Source: Polynucleobacter sp. es-EL-1 (GTDB taxonomy: Bacteria; Pseudomonadota; Gammaproteobacteria; Burkholderiales; Burkholderiaceae). From it: 64,000 nucleotides of DNA. The stretch covers positions 1,364,001 to 1,428,000 of the forward strand of contig NZ_CP061310.1 in assembly GCF_018687975.1 (NCBI RefSeq), in the 5' to 3' direction. The translations under genes were made by a program, and so were the position numbers. Shown in pieces: positions 17,176 to 26,927 of the stretch; the first letter of the stretch is position 1; each line of letters starts with the position of its first letter. The notes beneath the pieces are model-generated. The model did not search any database and was not told where the DNA came from. It was given only the letters and a program-made list of their open reading frames with translations.

Positions 17176-18387
17176 TTACATCGATGGGCCGCTAGGCACG
17201 GCACCTTCACTGCGTCTTGGAGAGTAAGCCTCCCAATGATTACAACCTGGGCACTGCCAGTAAAAACGACGTGCTCTAAATCCACAATTTCCACAGGTAT
17301 AGCGAGCAAGACTGGTAGTACGTTGCTTCAATAAACTAAGAGTTGCTTGCAAATCCGACACTCGCTCTGGGGTGCCATTCGATTCAGCGAGCACTAAACG
17401 TGTTTGGGCTAGCTTTGAAAGTGCACTTAAGCTTGGTGAGTGTTGCATTACTTCAACCAACATACCCTCAGTAGCCTGCGCACCCCGAATTTGCATCATG
17501 TGTTTTTGCACAATATCGAGCAACTCACCAGAGGCCTGAGTCTTTAGCAAGTCACAAAGAGCACTTAAGCCTTCATCTGCTTTATTTAGTGCAGTATGTG
17601 CAACCATCCACCGATCTGCAAGTAAATGCATATAAGCAGGATGCGTCTTCGCAATCACAGCCCACACTTCAATTGCTTGCGCTGGACGATCCATCGCCAT
17701 GAAATAATCGCCCTGCAAGATCAATGCACGAGCATGATTGGGAACTGCTTGCAATGCCAGAGCAATTGACTGCTCCACTGCAGGAAGATCTTTCCGCCGG
17801 AGCGCCTCTTGACCCAACTCACAATGAAATTGGGCAATCTCTGTGTGATGGGATTTCCCTTGTAGGCCCTCTAATTCAGTAGCGGCGATGATGGCCTTGG
17901 TCCAATCGCGCTCAATCTGATACATCTCCAGCAAGCTCTCTTTAGCTGGGGCGGCGAACTTACCCTTACCCACACGATTGAGCGAAGCCTCGGCGCGATC
18001 AAGTAAACCGGCGCGCAGAAAATCTCGACCTAATTCATAAGCAGCATGGTCTCGATCACGTGGCTTCAAGTCATCGCGATCTGCAAGATGTTGGTGAACC
18101 CTAATAGCGCGCTCTGTTTCACCTCGACGGCGAAACAAACTTCCCAGCGCAAAATGCAGTTCAATCGTCTCTGGATCGAGCTGCGCAATCTTAACCAGCG
18201 TTTCAATCGCCTGATCAGGCTGCTCATTTAATAAAAGGCTTAAACCTTTGAAGGTTGAGCGCTGTTGACGCATGCGCTCACGCTCATCCATGCGATTCTC
18301 AAGACGTAAATCCCAACGCGAGGCCAGCCAGCCAATGCCAAACATGACTGGTAGTAATAGTAACCAGGAGGTTGCGATTTGAATCAT
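17176..18387 (-). CDS. lapB: Lipopolysaccharide assembly protein LapB (TPR and rubredoxin-type metal domain)
   Basis: Inner-membrane regulator that, in E. coli, couples LPS synthesis to transport by presenting LpxC to FtsH. Order: N-terminal membrane anchor (residues 1-20), a run of TPR repeats, and a C-terminal rubredoxin-like domain with CGNCGF and CPGC that binds iron. 403 residues, a usual length. Its neighbours ihfB upstream and sugar-nucleotide genes downstream fit an LPS role. The partner LapA is not encoded in the 60-base gap before it, where it is often found. Confidence 0.92.
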   Translation of the reverse strand: MIQIATSWLLLLPVMFGIGWLASRWDLRLENRMDERERMRQQRSTFKGLSLLLNEQPDQAIETLVKIAQLDPETIELHFALGSLFRRRGETERAIRVHQHLADRDDLKPRDRDHAAYELGRDFLRAGLLDRAEASLNRVGKGKFAAPAKESLLEMYQIERDWTKAIIAATELEGLQGKSHHTEIAQFHCELGQEALRRKDLPAVEQSIALALQAVPNHARALILQGDYFMAMDRPAQAIEVWAVIAKTHPAYMHLLADRWMVAHTALNKADEGLSALCDLLKTQASGELLDIVQKHMMQIRGAQATEGMLVEVMQHSPSLSALSKLAQTRLVLAESNGTPERVSDLQATLSLLKQRTTSLARYTCGNCGFRARRFYWQCPGCNHWEAYSPRRSEGAVPSGPSM

Positions 18388-18403
18388 GCTGTGTAGAGCT
18401 TAA

Positions 18404-18428
18404 ATAAAAAAATGGCCCAAATGGACCA
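18404..18428 (-). terminator. Probable terminator between ihfB and lapB
   Basis: On the minus strand TGGTCC-ATTT-GGGCCA (6 bp, one G-T pair) precedes a run of seven T. It would cut the gyrA-to-ihfB transcript before lapB, at least partly. Confidence 0.62.
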
Positions 18429-18447
18429 CTGCTTATGCGTTATGTGA

Positions 18448-18792
18448 CTAGGCACCAGAACCCTCTTTAGGGCCCGCTTGTTTCAGAGGCTTGTAGTCAA
18501 CTCGCTCACGTAATTCTTTGCCAGGTTTGAAATGGGGTACTCGCTTTTCTGGAATTAATACTTTCTCACCAGATTTTGGATTGCGGCCTGTACGAGCAGG
18601 ACGATGATGCAAAACAAAACTACCAACGCCACGCAGCTCAATGCGCTTGCCTTCGGCTAAAGCATGAGTCATGGTGTCTAGCAATGTTTTTACTGCCAAC
18701 TCCACATCCCTAGGTAGCAGCTGGGGAAACTGTTCCGCCAAGCTCTCCACTAGTTCGGAGCGGGTAATTGCTTGTTGCTCTTGTTCTGACAT
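18448..18792 (-). CDS. ihfB: Integration host factor, beta subunit
   Basis: DNA-bending protein, partner of IhfA. The core is IELRGVGSFVLHHRPARTGRNPKSGEKV-type, seen here as RGVGSFVLHHRPARTGRNP and VPHFKPGKELRERV. 114 residues, with about nine extra residues before ITRSELVESLA and a short tail beyond the usual end. The rpsA-ihfB order is classic. Confidence 0.95.
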   Translation of the reverse strand: MSEQEQQAITRSELVESLAEQFPQLLPRDVELAVKTLLDTMTHALAEGKRIELRGVGSFVLHHRPARTGRNPKSGEKVLIPEKRVPHFKPGKELRERVDYKPLKQAGPKEGSGA

Positions 18793-18800
18793 GGTCTATC

Positions 18801-18838
18801 AATAAAACATCGCCGCTCTCCTAATGGAAAGCGGCGAT
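18801..18838 (-). terminator. Hairpin and short T-run between rpsA and ihfB
   Basis: A perfect 9-bp stem ATCGCCGCT / AGCGGCGAT with a 12-base loop, followed on the minus strand by GTTTTATT. It looks like a leaky terminator or an mRNA-stabilising hairpin that lowers ihfB relative to rpsA. Confidence 0.6.
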
Positions 18839-18844
18839 ATTGAT

Positions 18845-20518
18845 TTAGCCTTGATTATCCAACTTCGCTTTCAACAAAGCACCCAAGTTGGTTGTGCCGG
18901 ACTGCGCATCACCTTGGAGTTTGCTCATAGCATCTTGTTGGTCAGAGCTGTCTTTTGCCTTAATTGAAAGATTAATAGCACGTGACTTGCGATCAATATT
19001 GATAATCATTGCAGTTACGGTATCGCCTTCTTTCAATACATTGCGTGCATCTTCAACGCGATCTGTTGAGATCTCAGAAGCACGTAAGTAAGCTTCAACT
19101 TCATCAGCCAAGTGGATGGTTGCGCCCTTAGCATCAACAGCCTTCACAGTACCAGTTACAAGGCTACCCTTGTCGCTGACAGATGTGTAGTTATTGAATG
19201 GGTCGCCAGACAATTGCTTGATACCAAGAGAAATACGCTCTTTCTCAACATCAATGGCCAATACAGTAGCTTCAACTTCATCGCCTTTTTTGTATTTCTT
19301 CACAGCTTCTTCGCCTGGCTCGTTCCATGAGAGGTCTGAGAGGTGAACTAAACCGTCGATGCCGCCAGGCAAGCCAATGAACACACCAAAGTCGGTAATA
19401 GACTTGATTGCGCCAGTCAACTTGTCGCCTTTTTGTTGGCCACGTGAGAACTCTTCCCATGGATTGGCTTTGCACTGCTTGATACCCAAGCTGATACGAC
19501 GCTTGTCTTCATCAATATCCAGAACCATGACTTCAACTTCGGTTCCTAATGCAGTCGCTTTGCTTGGAGCAACGTTTTTGTTAGTCCAGTCCATCTCAGA
19601 AACGTGTACCAAACCTTCGATACCAGATTCGATTTCAACGAATGCGCCGTAATCAGTCAGGTTAGTTACCTTACCGAATAAACGGGTATTTGGTGGGTAA
19701 CGACGAGCGATACCTACCCATGGATCATCGCCAAGCTGTTTCACGCCGAGTGAAACACGGTTCTTCTCTTGGTCGAACTTCAAAATCTTAGCGGTAACTT
19801 CTTGACCAACAGTCAACATCTCGCTTGGGTGACGCACACGACGCCATGCCAAATCGGTAATATGCAAGAGGCCATCGATACCACCGAGGTCCACGAATGC
19901 GCCGTAATCAGTAATGTTCTTAACGAGGCCGGTAACAACAGCGCCTTCTTTCAAGTTGGACATCAACTTAGCACGCTCTTCACCTTGGCTAGCTTCAACA
20001 ACTGCACGACGTGACAACACTACGTTGTTACGCTTACGGTCGAGCTTGATAACCTTGAACTCCATTGTCTTACCTTCGTAAGGGCTGGTGTCTTTGATTG
20101 GACGTGTATCAACGAGTGATCCAGGTAAGAATGCACGGATACCGTTAACCATTACAGTCAAGCCGCCCTTAACCTTACCAGTAACAGTACCGGTAACGAT
20201 CTCAGCTTGCTCGAGTGCTTTTTCCAAGTTCATCCATGATGCCAAGCGTTTTGCTTTATCACGGGAAAGGATGGTGTCGCCATAGCCGTTCTCAAGAGCG
20301 TCAATAGCAACAGAAACGAAATCGCCAGGAGCTACTTCAATCTCGCCAGCGTCGTTATGGAATTCTTCAACAGGAATAAACGCTTCGGACTTTAAGCCAG
20401 CGTTAACAACGACGAAGTTATGGTCGATGCGAAGGACTTCAGCCGAAATAACTTGGCCGGTCTTCATATTCGATCGGGTTAATGATTCTTCAAATAGTTC
20501 TGCAAATGATTCAGACAT
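18845..20518 (-). CDS. rpsA: 30S ribosomal protein S1
   Basis: Recruits mRNA to the 30S subunit. Six S1 (OB) repeats can be followed; clear copies are GLVKNITDYGAFVDLGGIDG, GKVTNLTDYGAFVEIESGIEG and GAIKSITDFGVFIGLPGGIDG, each ending in GLLHI or GLVHVS-like turns, plus two more diverged ones. 557 residues, the normal length. The 119-base gap to cmk may hold its leader; E. coli S1 represses its own translation there, but I cannot see the specific structure. Confidence 0.98.
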   Translation of the reverse strand: MSESFAELFEESLTRSNMKTGQVISAEVLRIDHNFVVVNAGLKSEAFIPVEEFHNDAGEIEVAPGDFVSVAIDALENGYGDTILSRDKAKRLASWMNLEKALEQAEIVTGTVTGKVKGGLTVMVNGIRAFLPGSLVDTRPIKDTSPYEGKTMEFKVIKLDRKRNNVVLSRRAVVEASQGEERAKLMSNLKEGAVVTGLVKNITDYGAFVDLGGIDGLLHITDLAWRRVRHPSEMLTVGQEVTAKILKFDQEKNRVSLGVKQLGDDPWVGIARRYPPNTRLFGKVTNLTDYGAFVEIESGIEGLVHVSEMDWTNKNVAPSKATALGTEVEVMVLDIDEDKRRISLGIKQCKANPWEEFSRGQQKGDKLTGAIKSITDFGVFIGLPGGIDGLVHLSDLSWNEPGEEAVKKYKKGDEVEATVLAIDVEKERISLGIKQLSGDPFNNYTSVSDKGSLVTGTVKAVDAKGATIHLADEVEAYLRASEISTDRVEDARNVLKEGDTVTAMIINIDRKSRAINLSIKAKDSSDQQDAMSKLQGDAQSGTTNLGALLKAKLDNQG

Positions 20519-20637
20519 GTATATTCACTTTGTGCCGCCAGAAGGCCCGACGGGTTAGGTTAAAAAAGCCCCAAGAAACACGCTCAATTAGAAAATCGCG
20601 TTGTAGAGTTTCTCAAGACACCAAAACTACAGCTTTA

Positions 20638-21324
20638 CTACTTACTTTCACCTCTAGCGACTTCAGAAATTTTGGATTGATACCAATCTAAAACTGTCTT
20701 AACTGCTTGATCTATCGATAATTCTGATGTTTCAAGCACTTTAGCGCCATCTGCCACTAACAAAGGCGCAGCACCTCGACTACTGTCTCTGGCATCACGC
20801 TCCTGCAAATCATGCAGCAAGTCGTCTAGTTTAGCAGAAATTCCCTTAGCTATCAATTGCTTATACCGACGTTCTGCCCTTGCTTGCGCTGTTGCCGTCA
20901 AGAAAACCTTCAAAACCGCATCTGGGAATATGACACTCGCCATATCTCTGCCATCCGCCACTAAGCCGGGAGTTATTCGAAAACCATGCTGAACACCCAC
21001 CAAAGCCTGCCTTACCTCGGGATGCACTGCAATTGCAGAAGCAAGTAATCCAATCTCCTCTGTACGAATAGCATCAGTCACATCCTCAAAATTAAGCAAA
21101 ATTTGACCATTTTTGAAGGAAATCACCAGTTTTTTGGCCAAAATACCCAGTTCTGGGCCATTTTTGGGGTCAACTCCTGCTTTTTGACTTCCCAGAGCGA
21201 CCAAACGATATAGGGCGCCACTATCCAGATAGTGAAAACCCAATTGTTCCGCCACCAAAGAGGCGACCGTACCTTTGCCAGAGGCGGTAGGTCCATCAAT
21301 GGCAATCACTGGGGGTAAGTTCAT
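20638..21324 (-). CDS. cmk: Cytidylate kinase
   Basis: Phosphorylates CMP and dCMP. P-loop IAIDGPTASGKGTVA at the N-terminus, YRLVAL region after LDSGAL, and the RDMASVIFPDAVLKVFLTA block with RDSSRGAAPL near the C-terminus. The ATG at 21324 (MNLPPV, 228 residues) is preferred to 21333. Only 12 bases from aroA, so co-transcribed. Confidence 0.96.
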   Translation of the reverse strand: MNLPPVIAIDGPTASGKGTVASLVAEQLGFHYLDSGALYRLVALGSQKAGVDPKNGPELGILAKKLVISFKNGQILLNFEDVTDAIRTEEIGLLASAIAVHPEVRQALVGVQHGFRITPGLVADGRDMASVIFPDAVLKVFLTATAQARAERRYKQLIAKGISAKLDDLLHDLQERDARDSSRGAAPLLVADGAKVLETSELSIDQAVKTVLDWYQSKISEVARGESK

Positions 21325-21336
21325 AAAAAGCAATTC

Positions 21337-22665
21337 TCAGGCAACAATCTTTGCAAATTCAGCGAAGTAAGTGGGGAAGGTTTTGGCAACGCAATTGGGA
21401 TCATTGATCTTTAGCGCATTGGGGCCAAAAGCAGCCAATGAGAAACACATTGCCATGCGATGGTCATCATAAGTATCAATACCTTCGCTTGGCGACTTCC
21501 AATCAGCAAGTGATGTAGGCGCCTGAACCACGATGTAGTCAGCGCCCTCTTCCACAACAGCACCGATCTTCTTCAACTCGTTTGCCATCGCTGCAATCCG
21601 ATCGGTTTCTTTTACGCGCCAACTGGCAATATTGTTTAAGCGGGTTGGACCCTCTGCAAACAATGCAGCAACAGCGAGCGTCATCGCGGCATCCGGAATT
21701 TCTGTGCAATCCATTGTGATGCCATTGAGTTTGCCATTGGCATTCTTTACACCAGCAACCTCAATCCAATCCTCACCGGCAGTAATCTTGGCACCCATTA
21801 ACGCTAACGCATCAGCAAAAGCAACGTCGCCCTGAATACTCTCGCTACCAACACCCAAGACGCGTACCGGTCCACCACCAATGGCGCCAAGCGCCAAGAA
21901 GTAAGAAGCTGAAGATGCATCACCCTCAACAGAAAGAGTTCCAGGACTTTGATAAACGACATCAGTAGTTTTGGCAGGAATTACAAATGACTGCGCATCG
22001 GGGCAAGCCACTGTCACTCCAAATCTTGCCATTAACTTCAAGGTAATGTCGATGTATGGACGAGAAATCAACTCACCAATCACTTCAATCTTGACAGGCT
22101 CTTTTGCCACCAAGGGCAAAGCCATCAACAAGGCGGTTAAGAATTGACTTGAGACATCGCCACGGACCTTCACCACATCTTTGATATCAATATCAGCGGC
22201 AATAATCTTGATGGGCGGATAACCTGCTTGTAATTCGTAATCAATCTTCGCGCCCACTTGACGCAATCCATCAACTAAATCCCGAATAGGACGTTCATGC
22301 ATGCGAGGCACGCCAGATAGACGATAGTTACCACCCTGCATTGCAAGCGCTGCCGTGAGCGGACGAATTGCTGTTCCCGCATTACCCATAAAAAGATCGG
22401 CATCTTGGACTGGGAACTTGCCGCCACAACCCTCAACCACGCAGACCTTATCAGCTTTGTCAGTAACTGTTAAGCCCAGCTGACGCAAGGCATTACGCAT
22501 CACTTGAGTGTCATCAGCATCCAATAAATTTTTGAGAGTTGTTGTACCTGAAGATAAAGCAGCCAATAACAAGGCGCGATTCGAAATACTCTTTGATCCT
22601 GGCAAGACAATCGAGCCCTGGGCTCGCTTAAATGGACCAATCTGGATCTCAGGCAAACCACTCAT
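21337..22665 (-). CDS. aroA: 3-phosphoshikimate 1-carboxyvinyltransferase (EPSP synthase)
   Basis: Sixth step of the shikimate pathway; the target of glyphosate. Motifs: GSIVLPGSKSISNRALLLAAL and LFMGNAGTAIRPLTAALA, with the class I loop that carries a Gly-Asn-Ala-Gly-Thr-Ala core, and RVKETDRI with DYDDHRM-like TYDDHRMAM near the C-terminus. The first start-like codon (22668) is TTG; the ATG at 22665 overlaps the tyrA stop as TGATG, so I take it as the true start (442 residues). Confidence 0.97.
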   Translation of the reverse strand: MSGLPEIQIGPFKRAQGSIVLPGSKSISNRALLLAALSSGTTTLKNLLDADDTQVMRNALRQLGLTVTDKADKVCVVEGCGGKFPVQDADLFMGNAGTAIRPLTAALAMQGGNYRLSGVPRMHERPIRDLVDGLRQVGAKIDYELQAGYPPIKIIAADIDIKDVVKVRGDVSSQFLTALLMALPLVAKEPVKIEVIGELISRPYIDITLKLMARFGVTVACPDAQSFVIPAKTTDVVYQSPGTLSVEGDASSASYFLALGAIGGGPVRVLGVGSESIQGDVAFADALALMGAKITAGEDWIEVAGVKNANGKLNGITMDCTEIPDAAMTLAVAALFAEGPTRLNNIASWRVKETDRIAAMANELKKIGAVVEEGADYIVVQAPTSLADWKSPSEGIDTYDDHRMAMCFSLAAFGPNALKINDPNCVAKTFPTYFAEFAKIVA

Positions 22666-23546
22666 CAAAGACCATCCAAATCTTGACGGGCTTTGCTGGC
22701 TTTATTAAACAACTTCTCTAGGCCGACACCATCATTCTCAGCAATCAACTTACGCATGTGATTAACAATCAGTAGATATTGATCCAACTCTTTGAGGACC
22801 GCGGTGCGATTGCCTAAGCAAATATCACGCCACATTTCTGGACTTGAAGCCGCAATGCGGGTGAAGTCTTTAAAGCCTGCACCCACATGACTGAGCTTTT
22901 GATCAGCATCTTCAGAATTCACTACGCTTGCCATTAATGCATAAGACAGAATATGCGGCAAATGAGAAACCGCTGCATAGATCGCATCGTGCTGCACGCA
23001 AGAGATCTTTTTAACGATAGAACCAACTGACTGCCAAAAGCCTTCAATGAGATCGGTATCTTGCGGAGAGTTTTCTTGCAGAGGACACAGAATCGTTTGC
23101 TTACCGACAAAGAGATCGGCTTTAGCAGCGCTCGCACCATGTTGTGCACCACCAGCAATAGGGTGTGCTGGTACAAACTGACAAGCTTTCTTACCCAATA
23201 CTTCCTTCGCAGCCAAAATCACATCACCCTTGGTACTGCCAGCATCTGTCAACATAGTCCGGGGCTCTAAGTGTGGCTCGATGACTTCAAAAGCAGTGCG
23301 CATTTGAGCAACCGGTACACACAAGACAATCACATCAGATTGTTTTGTACCCTCAACCAAATCGACCACTGCATCAATCGCGCCCATCTTGAGGGCTTGA
23401 TCTAGATTCTGCGCACTACGTCCAACACCCAATACTTTATTGACCACACCAGCTTGCTTGAGAGCCAAACCCAAAGAGGCGCCAATCAGACCAACACCAA
23501 CAATCGTGACGGTACCGTAGTTGCTAGAGGGGTTAATAATGGACAT
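22665..23546 (-). CDS. tyrA: Prephenate/arogenate dehydrogenase
   Basis: NAD(P)-dependent oxidative decarboxylation of prephenate toward tyrosine. Rossmann loop VTIVGVGLIGASLGLALKQ at the N-terminus, VPAHPIAGGAQHGA (substrate-binding His) and AAVSHLPHILSYALM. 293 residues; a single-domain enzyme without the chorismate mutase or ACT parts. Coupled to aroA by a one-base overlap, 34 bases from hisC. Confidence 0.94.
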   Translation of the reverse strand: MSIINPSSNYGTVTIVGVGLIGASLGLALKQAGVVNKVLGVGRSAQNLDQALKMGAIDAVVDLVEGTKQSDVIVLCVPVAQMRTAFEVIEPHLEPRTMLTDAGSTKGDVILAAKEVLGKKACQFVPAHPIAGGAQHGASAAKADLFVGKQTILCPLQENSPQDTDLIEGFWQSVGSIVKKISCVQHDAIYAAVSHLPHILSYALMASVVNSEDADQKLSHVGAGFKDFTRIAASSPEMWRDICLGNRTAVLKELDQYLLIVNHMRKLIAENDGVGLEKLFNKASKARQDLDGL

Positions 23547-23580
23547 TGGCTAATTGAGTTTATCTATTTTTCTTGAATGG

Positions 23581-24708
23581 CTACTTCGCCAAAATCTCTT
23601 GGAGGGCGGCAATAAAGGCAGCATTCTCTTCTGGTAAGCCAATGGAGATACGCAACCACTGTGGCAAGCCATAGTTACCCACTGGGCGAACAATAATGCC
23701 GCGCTTCAGTAACTCTAAATTGATACGAGCACCAGCACCATCGTCCTCACCAACTTTTACCAATACAAAGTTGCCTGCCGATGGGAGGTAAGTTAATCCA
23801 AGCACATCAAATGCCTCAGTTAACTGAGCAAAGCCAGCCCGATTGAGCTCAAAACCTTGCTTTAAAAATTCATGATCTTGAAACGCTGCAATTGCTGCAG
23901 CTTGCGCAAGGCTATTTACGTTAAATGGCTGACGAATGCGATTGAGTAGATCAGTCAAAGCGGGCTGAGCTACACCATAACCAATTCGCAAACCAGCGAG
24001 GCCGTACGCTTTTGAAAAGCTTCGCGACAAAATCATATTGGGAAAACGCTTCACCCAAGCTACCGCATCATATTGCTGCTCAGGGGTTAAATATTCGTTA
24101 TACGCTTCGTCCAAAACCACTACGACATGTGCTGGCAATGCCGCCAAAAATGCTTCAATCTCTTTTGCTCCCAAGTAACTGCCTGTAGGATTATTGGGAT
24201 TAGCTACAAATACCAGCTTAGCTTTATCACCAGAAGCCTTCACCGCCTCCAACATCGCAGGTAAATCATGGCCAAAGTGATTAGTGGCAGCAACTTCAAC
24301 TGCTTTAGCCCCAACAGCCTGTGTTGCCAATGGATAAACCGCAAAAGCGTGTTTCGAGAAGATGACTTCATCACCAGCTTGAGCAACCGCGCGCGCAGCC
24401 AATTCCAAAATGTCATTACTGCCGTTACCTAAGGTAATCCAATCTGTTGGAACACCGAGGCGCGCAGACAATACATTCTTGAGCTCAAACCCATTGGAGT
24501 CTGGATAACGACCTAAATCAGATGCCGCCTTGAGCATAGCGTCTTGGGCAGACTTTGGCATGCCCAATGGATTTTCATTGGAAGCCAATTTCACAATCTT
24601 GCTCTCATCTAAGCCATATTCACGCGCCACTTCACTAATCGGACGTCCACCGACATAAGGCGCTATCGCTTGAATATGCTTTAAACCAATAGGAGATTTA
24701 GATGTCAT
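23581..24708 (-). CDS. hisC: Histidinol-phosphate/aromatic aminotransferase
   Basis: PLP aminotransferase. ASNENPLGMP, FVANPNNPTGSYL, VVLDEAYNEYL and the PLP lysine in SRSFSKAYGLAGLRIGYG are all present. 375 residues. In this gene order (pheA-hisC-tyrA-aroA) the enzyme probably serves phenylalanine and tyrosine as well as histidine synthesis; a second hisC in a his operon is likely elsewhere, so the aromatic role is favoured. ATGA overlap with pheA. Confidence 0.92.
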   Translation of the reverse strand: MTSKSPIGLKHIQAIAPYVGGRPISEVAREYGLDESKIVKLASNENPLGMPKSAQDAMLKAASDLGRYPDSNGFELKNVLSARLGVPTDWITLGNGSNDILELAARAVAQAGDEVIFSKHAFAVYPLATQAVGAKAVEVAATNHFGHDLPAMLEAVKASGDKAKLVFVANPNNPTGSYLGAKEIEAFLAALPAHVVVVLDEAYNEYLTPEQQYDAVAWVKRFPNMILSRSFSKAYGLAGLRIGYGVAQPALTDLLNRIRQPFNVNSLAQAAAIAAFQDHEFLKQGFELNRAGFAQLTEAFDVLGLTYLPSAGNFVLVKVGEDDGAGARINLELLKRGIIVRPVGNYGLPQWLRISIGLPEENAAFIAALQEILAK

Positions 24709-25799
24709 GCTGAATGGGGATAGGAGCCGAGGTTTTTGTAAAAAGCGGCAGTTGTTTTTAATTCTTCCAATGCTTTGGCTACTTTTGCATCTGCCGCATG
24801 ACCTGCAACATCAATATAAAAGTGATATTCCCATGTGCCCTTACGCGCTGGACGAGATTCAAAACGATTCATGGAAACGCCATGCTTAGCCAAAGGCTCT
24901 AGTAGACGATGTACTGCACCAGGCTGGTTATCAACCGACAATACCAAAGAGGTTTGATCTGCGCCGGTAGGCTGACATTCATACGTTCCAACTACAACAA
25001 AACGCGTGCGGTTATGGGGATCATCCTGAATCTGGGCAGCCACTTGCTGCAGACCGTAAGCCTCCTGTGCTGGATCACCTGCAATCGCCGCTAAAGTTGA
25101 GTCAATCGATGCCATGCGAGCCGCTTCAGCATTACTGCTCACTGCCTGACGCTTTAATTGAGGAGTATGCACACTTAACCATTGCTGACATTGCGCTAAA
25201 GCTTGAGCATGGGCACATACGGTTGTAACCCCGTCTAAATTACCACTCTTGGTCAGTAAGTGGTGTCGAATAGGTAGCACCACTTCACCACTAATACGCA
25301 TTGGAGAATCTAAGAGCAAATCTAAAGTACGAGAAATGGCACCTTCACTAGAGTTCTCAACGGGGACAACGCCAAATTGGGCGGCGCCCTTTTCAACAGC
25401 CTTAAACACTTCATCAAGACTATTGCAAGGCAAGCCTGCAATCGAGTGGCCAAAATACGTTTGTGCCGCCTGCTCTGAAAATGTTCCCACTGGTCCGAGA
25501 TACGCAATCGTCTGCCGAGCCTCTAAGGCGCGGCAAGCTGACATCACCTCGCGCCAAATTGCAGCAATACCATCGGGTAAGAGTGGACCCTTGCTCAGCT
25601 CTTGTAAGCGCGCAACAACTTGACGCTCACGCTCTGGTCTAAATACCGGCGATGAAAACCCACCTTTAATATGACCAACCTCTTGCGCAGCTTTAGCGCG
25701 CTGAGTCAGCAAATCTAAGATTTGAGCATCGAGTGAGTCAATTTTTTCGCGAATAGGCGCCAAGCGCTGTTCTTCTGTACCCTGGTCTTGAGAGCTCAT
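24705..25799 (-). CDS. pheA: Bifunctional chorismate mutase / prephenate dehydratase (P-protein)
   Basis: Converts chorismate to prephenate and then to phenylpyruvate. Residues about 12-95 form the AroQ mutase helices (REKIDSLDAQILDLLTQRA); 98-275 the dehydratase domain with AYLGPVGTFSEQAA, PVENSSEGAISRTLDLLL and the NRTRFVVVG catalytic Thr block; the C-terminal ACT domain (SLVLSVDNQPGAVHRLLEP and NRFESRPARKGTWEYHFYID) gives phenylalanine feedback. 364 residues. Its ATG overlaps the serC stop as TAATG. Confidence 0.97.
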   Translation of the reverse strand: MSSQDQGTEEQRLAPIREKIDSLDAQILDLLTQRAKAAQEVGHIKGGFSSPVFRPERERQVVARLQELSKGPLLPDGIAAIWREVMSACRALEARQTIAYLGPVGTFSEQAAQTYFGHSIAGLPCNSLDEVFKAVEKGAAQFGVVPVENSSEGAISRTLDLLLDSPMRISGEVVLPIRHHLLTKSGNLDGVTTVCAHAQALAQCQQWLSVHTPQLKRQAVSSNAEAARMASIDSTLAAIAGDPAQEAYGLQQVAAQIQDDPHNRTRFVVVGTYECQPTGADQTSLVLSVDNQPGAVHRLLEPLAKHGVSMNRFESRPARKGTWEYHFYIDVAGHAADAKVAKALEELKTTAAFYKNLGSYPHSA

Positions 25800-26896
25800 T
25801 AAGCACGCCTTTCAAAGTCACGCATAAATTCGACTAAGGCCTTAACACCTTCAATCGGCATTGCGTTGTAAATACTGGCACGCATACCGCCAGCAGCCTT
25901 GTGACCACGCAGAGCAACTAATCCTGCTGCATTAGATTGCTCCAAGAACTGAGCATTTAAATGCTCATCTTTCAGGAAGAAAGTGACGTTCATGCGGGAG
26001 CGATATTCTGCGGGGACTCGATTCTCATACAAACTACTTTGATCCAAGAAGTTGTAGAGCAATTCCGCTTTTTCTTGATTGCGCTGCTCGATGACTTTGA
26101 CGCCGCCTTGCTTTAACAGCCATTTAAATCCAAGGCCAGCCATATAAATCGAAAAAGTTGGCGGTGTGTTCAACATGGAGTCTGTTGCCGCTTGCTTAGA
26201 CCAATCCCAAATCGAAGGAGTAATCCTCATGCTATGACCCATCAAATCTTTGCGCACGATCACAATCGTTACGCCAGAAGGTCCAATATTTTTTTGCGCC
26301 CCACCAAACCAAACGCCACATTTTGTGACATCCATTTCTTTGGAAAGAATATTGCTCGAAATATCTGCGACCAATAACTTGCCATTGACATCAGGCACGT
26401 CTGGAAACTCTACGCCACCAATGGTTTCATTGGCACAGTAATGCACATAGGCAGCATCATCTGATAGTTGCCAAGTAGAGCGTGCTGGAATCGTATTAAA
26501 TTTTTCAGCTGCAGAAGATGCTGCTAGATGGGCAACACCATATTTTTCTGCTTCTTTATAGGACTTTTCAGACCAGATACCAGTCACTAAGAAATCGGCT
26601 TTAGGGCCATTCTTGGCTAAGGGCATGAGATTCATTGGAATGGCAGCATTCTGACCCAAACCACCACCTTGAAGCATCAAGATTTCATAGGTGTCAGGAA
26701 TACTCATCAAGGAGCGTAAGTCTTGCAATACCTCTTCGTAAAGAGCCATGAACTCTTTGCCGCGATGACTGACTTCCATGACGCTGGCGCCCAAGCCTTG
26801 CCAATTCAACATCTCTGCAGCAGCCTGCTTTAATACCTCTTCAGGCAAGGTAGCAGGCCCCGCAGCGAAATTGAAAATGCGGCGGTCAAACGTCAT
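25799..26896 (-). CDS. serC: Phosphoserine aminotransferase
   Basis: Makes phosphoserine from 3-phosphohydroxypyruvate, and also serves pyridoxine synthesis. N-terminal FNFAAGPATLPEEVL, EVSHRGKEF, and the PLP lysine in FGGAQKNIGPSGVTIVIV near residue 200. 365 residues. Sits 31 bases after gyrA. Confidence 0.97.
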   Translation of the reverse strand: MTFDRRIFNFAAGPATLPEEVLKQAAAEMLNWQGLGASVMEVSHRGKEFMALYEEVLQDLRSLMSIPDTYEILMLQGGGLGQNAAIPMNLMPLAKNGPKADFLVTGIWSEKSYKEAEKYGVAHLAASSAAEKFNTIPARSTWQLSDDAAYVHYCANETIGGVEFPDVPDVNGKLLVADISSNILSKEMDVTKCGVWFGGAQKNIGPSGVTIVIVRKDLMGHSMRITPSIWDWSKQAATDSMLNTPPTFSIYMAGLGFKWLLKQGGVKVIEQRNQEKAELLYNFLDQSSLYENRVPAEYRSRMNVTFFLKDEHLNAQFLEQSNAAGLVALRGHKAAGGMRASIYNAMPIEGVKALVEFMRDFERRA

Positions 26897-26927
26897 GATG
26901 AGTTAGTTAACCTTAAATGAATGCCAA

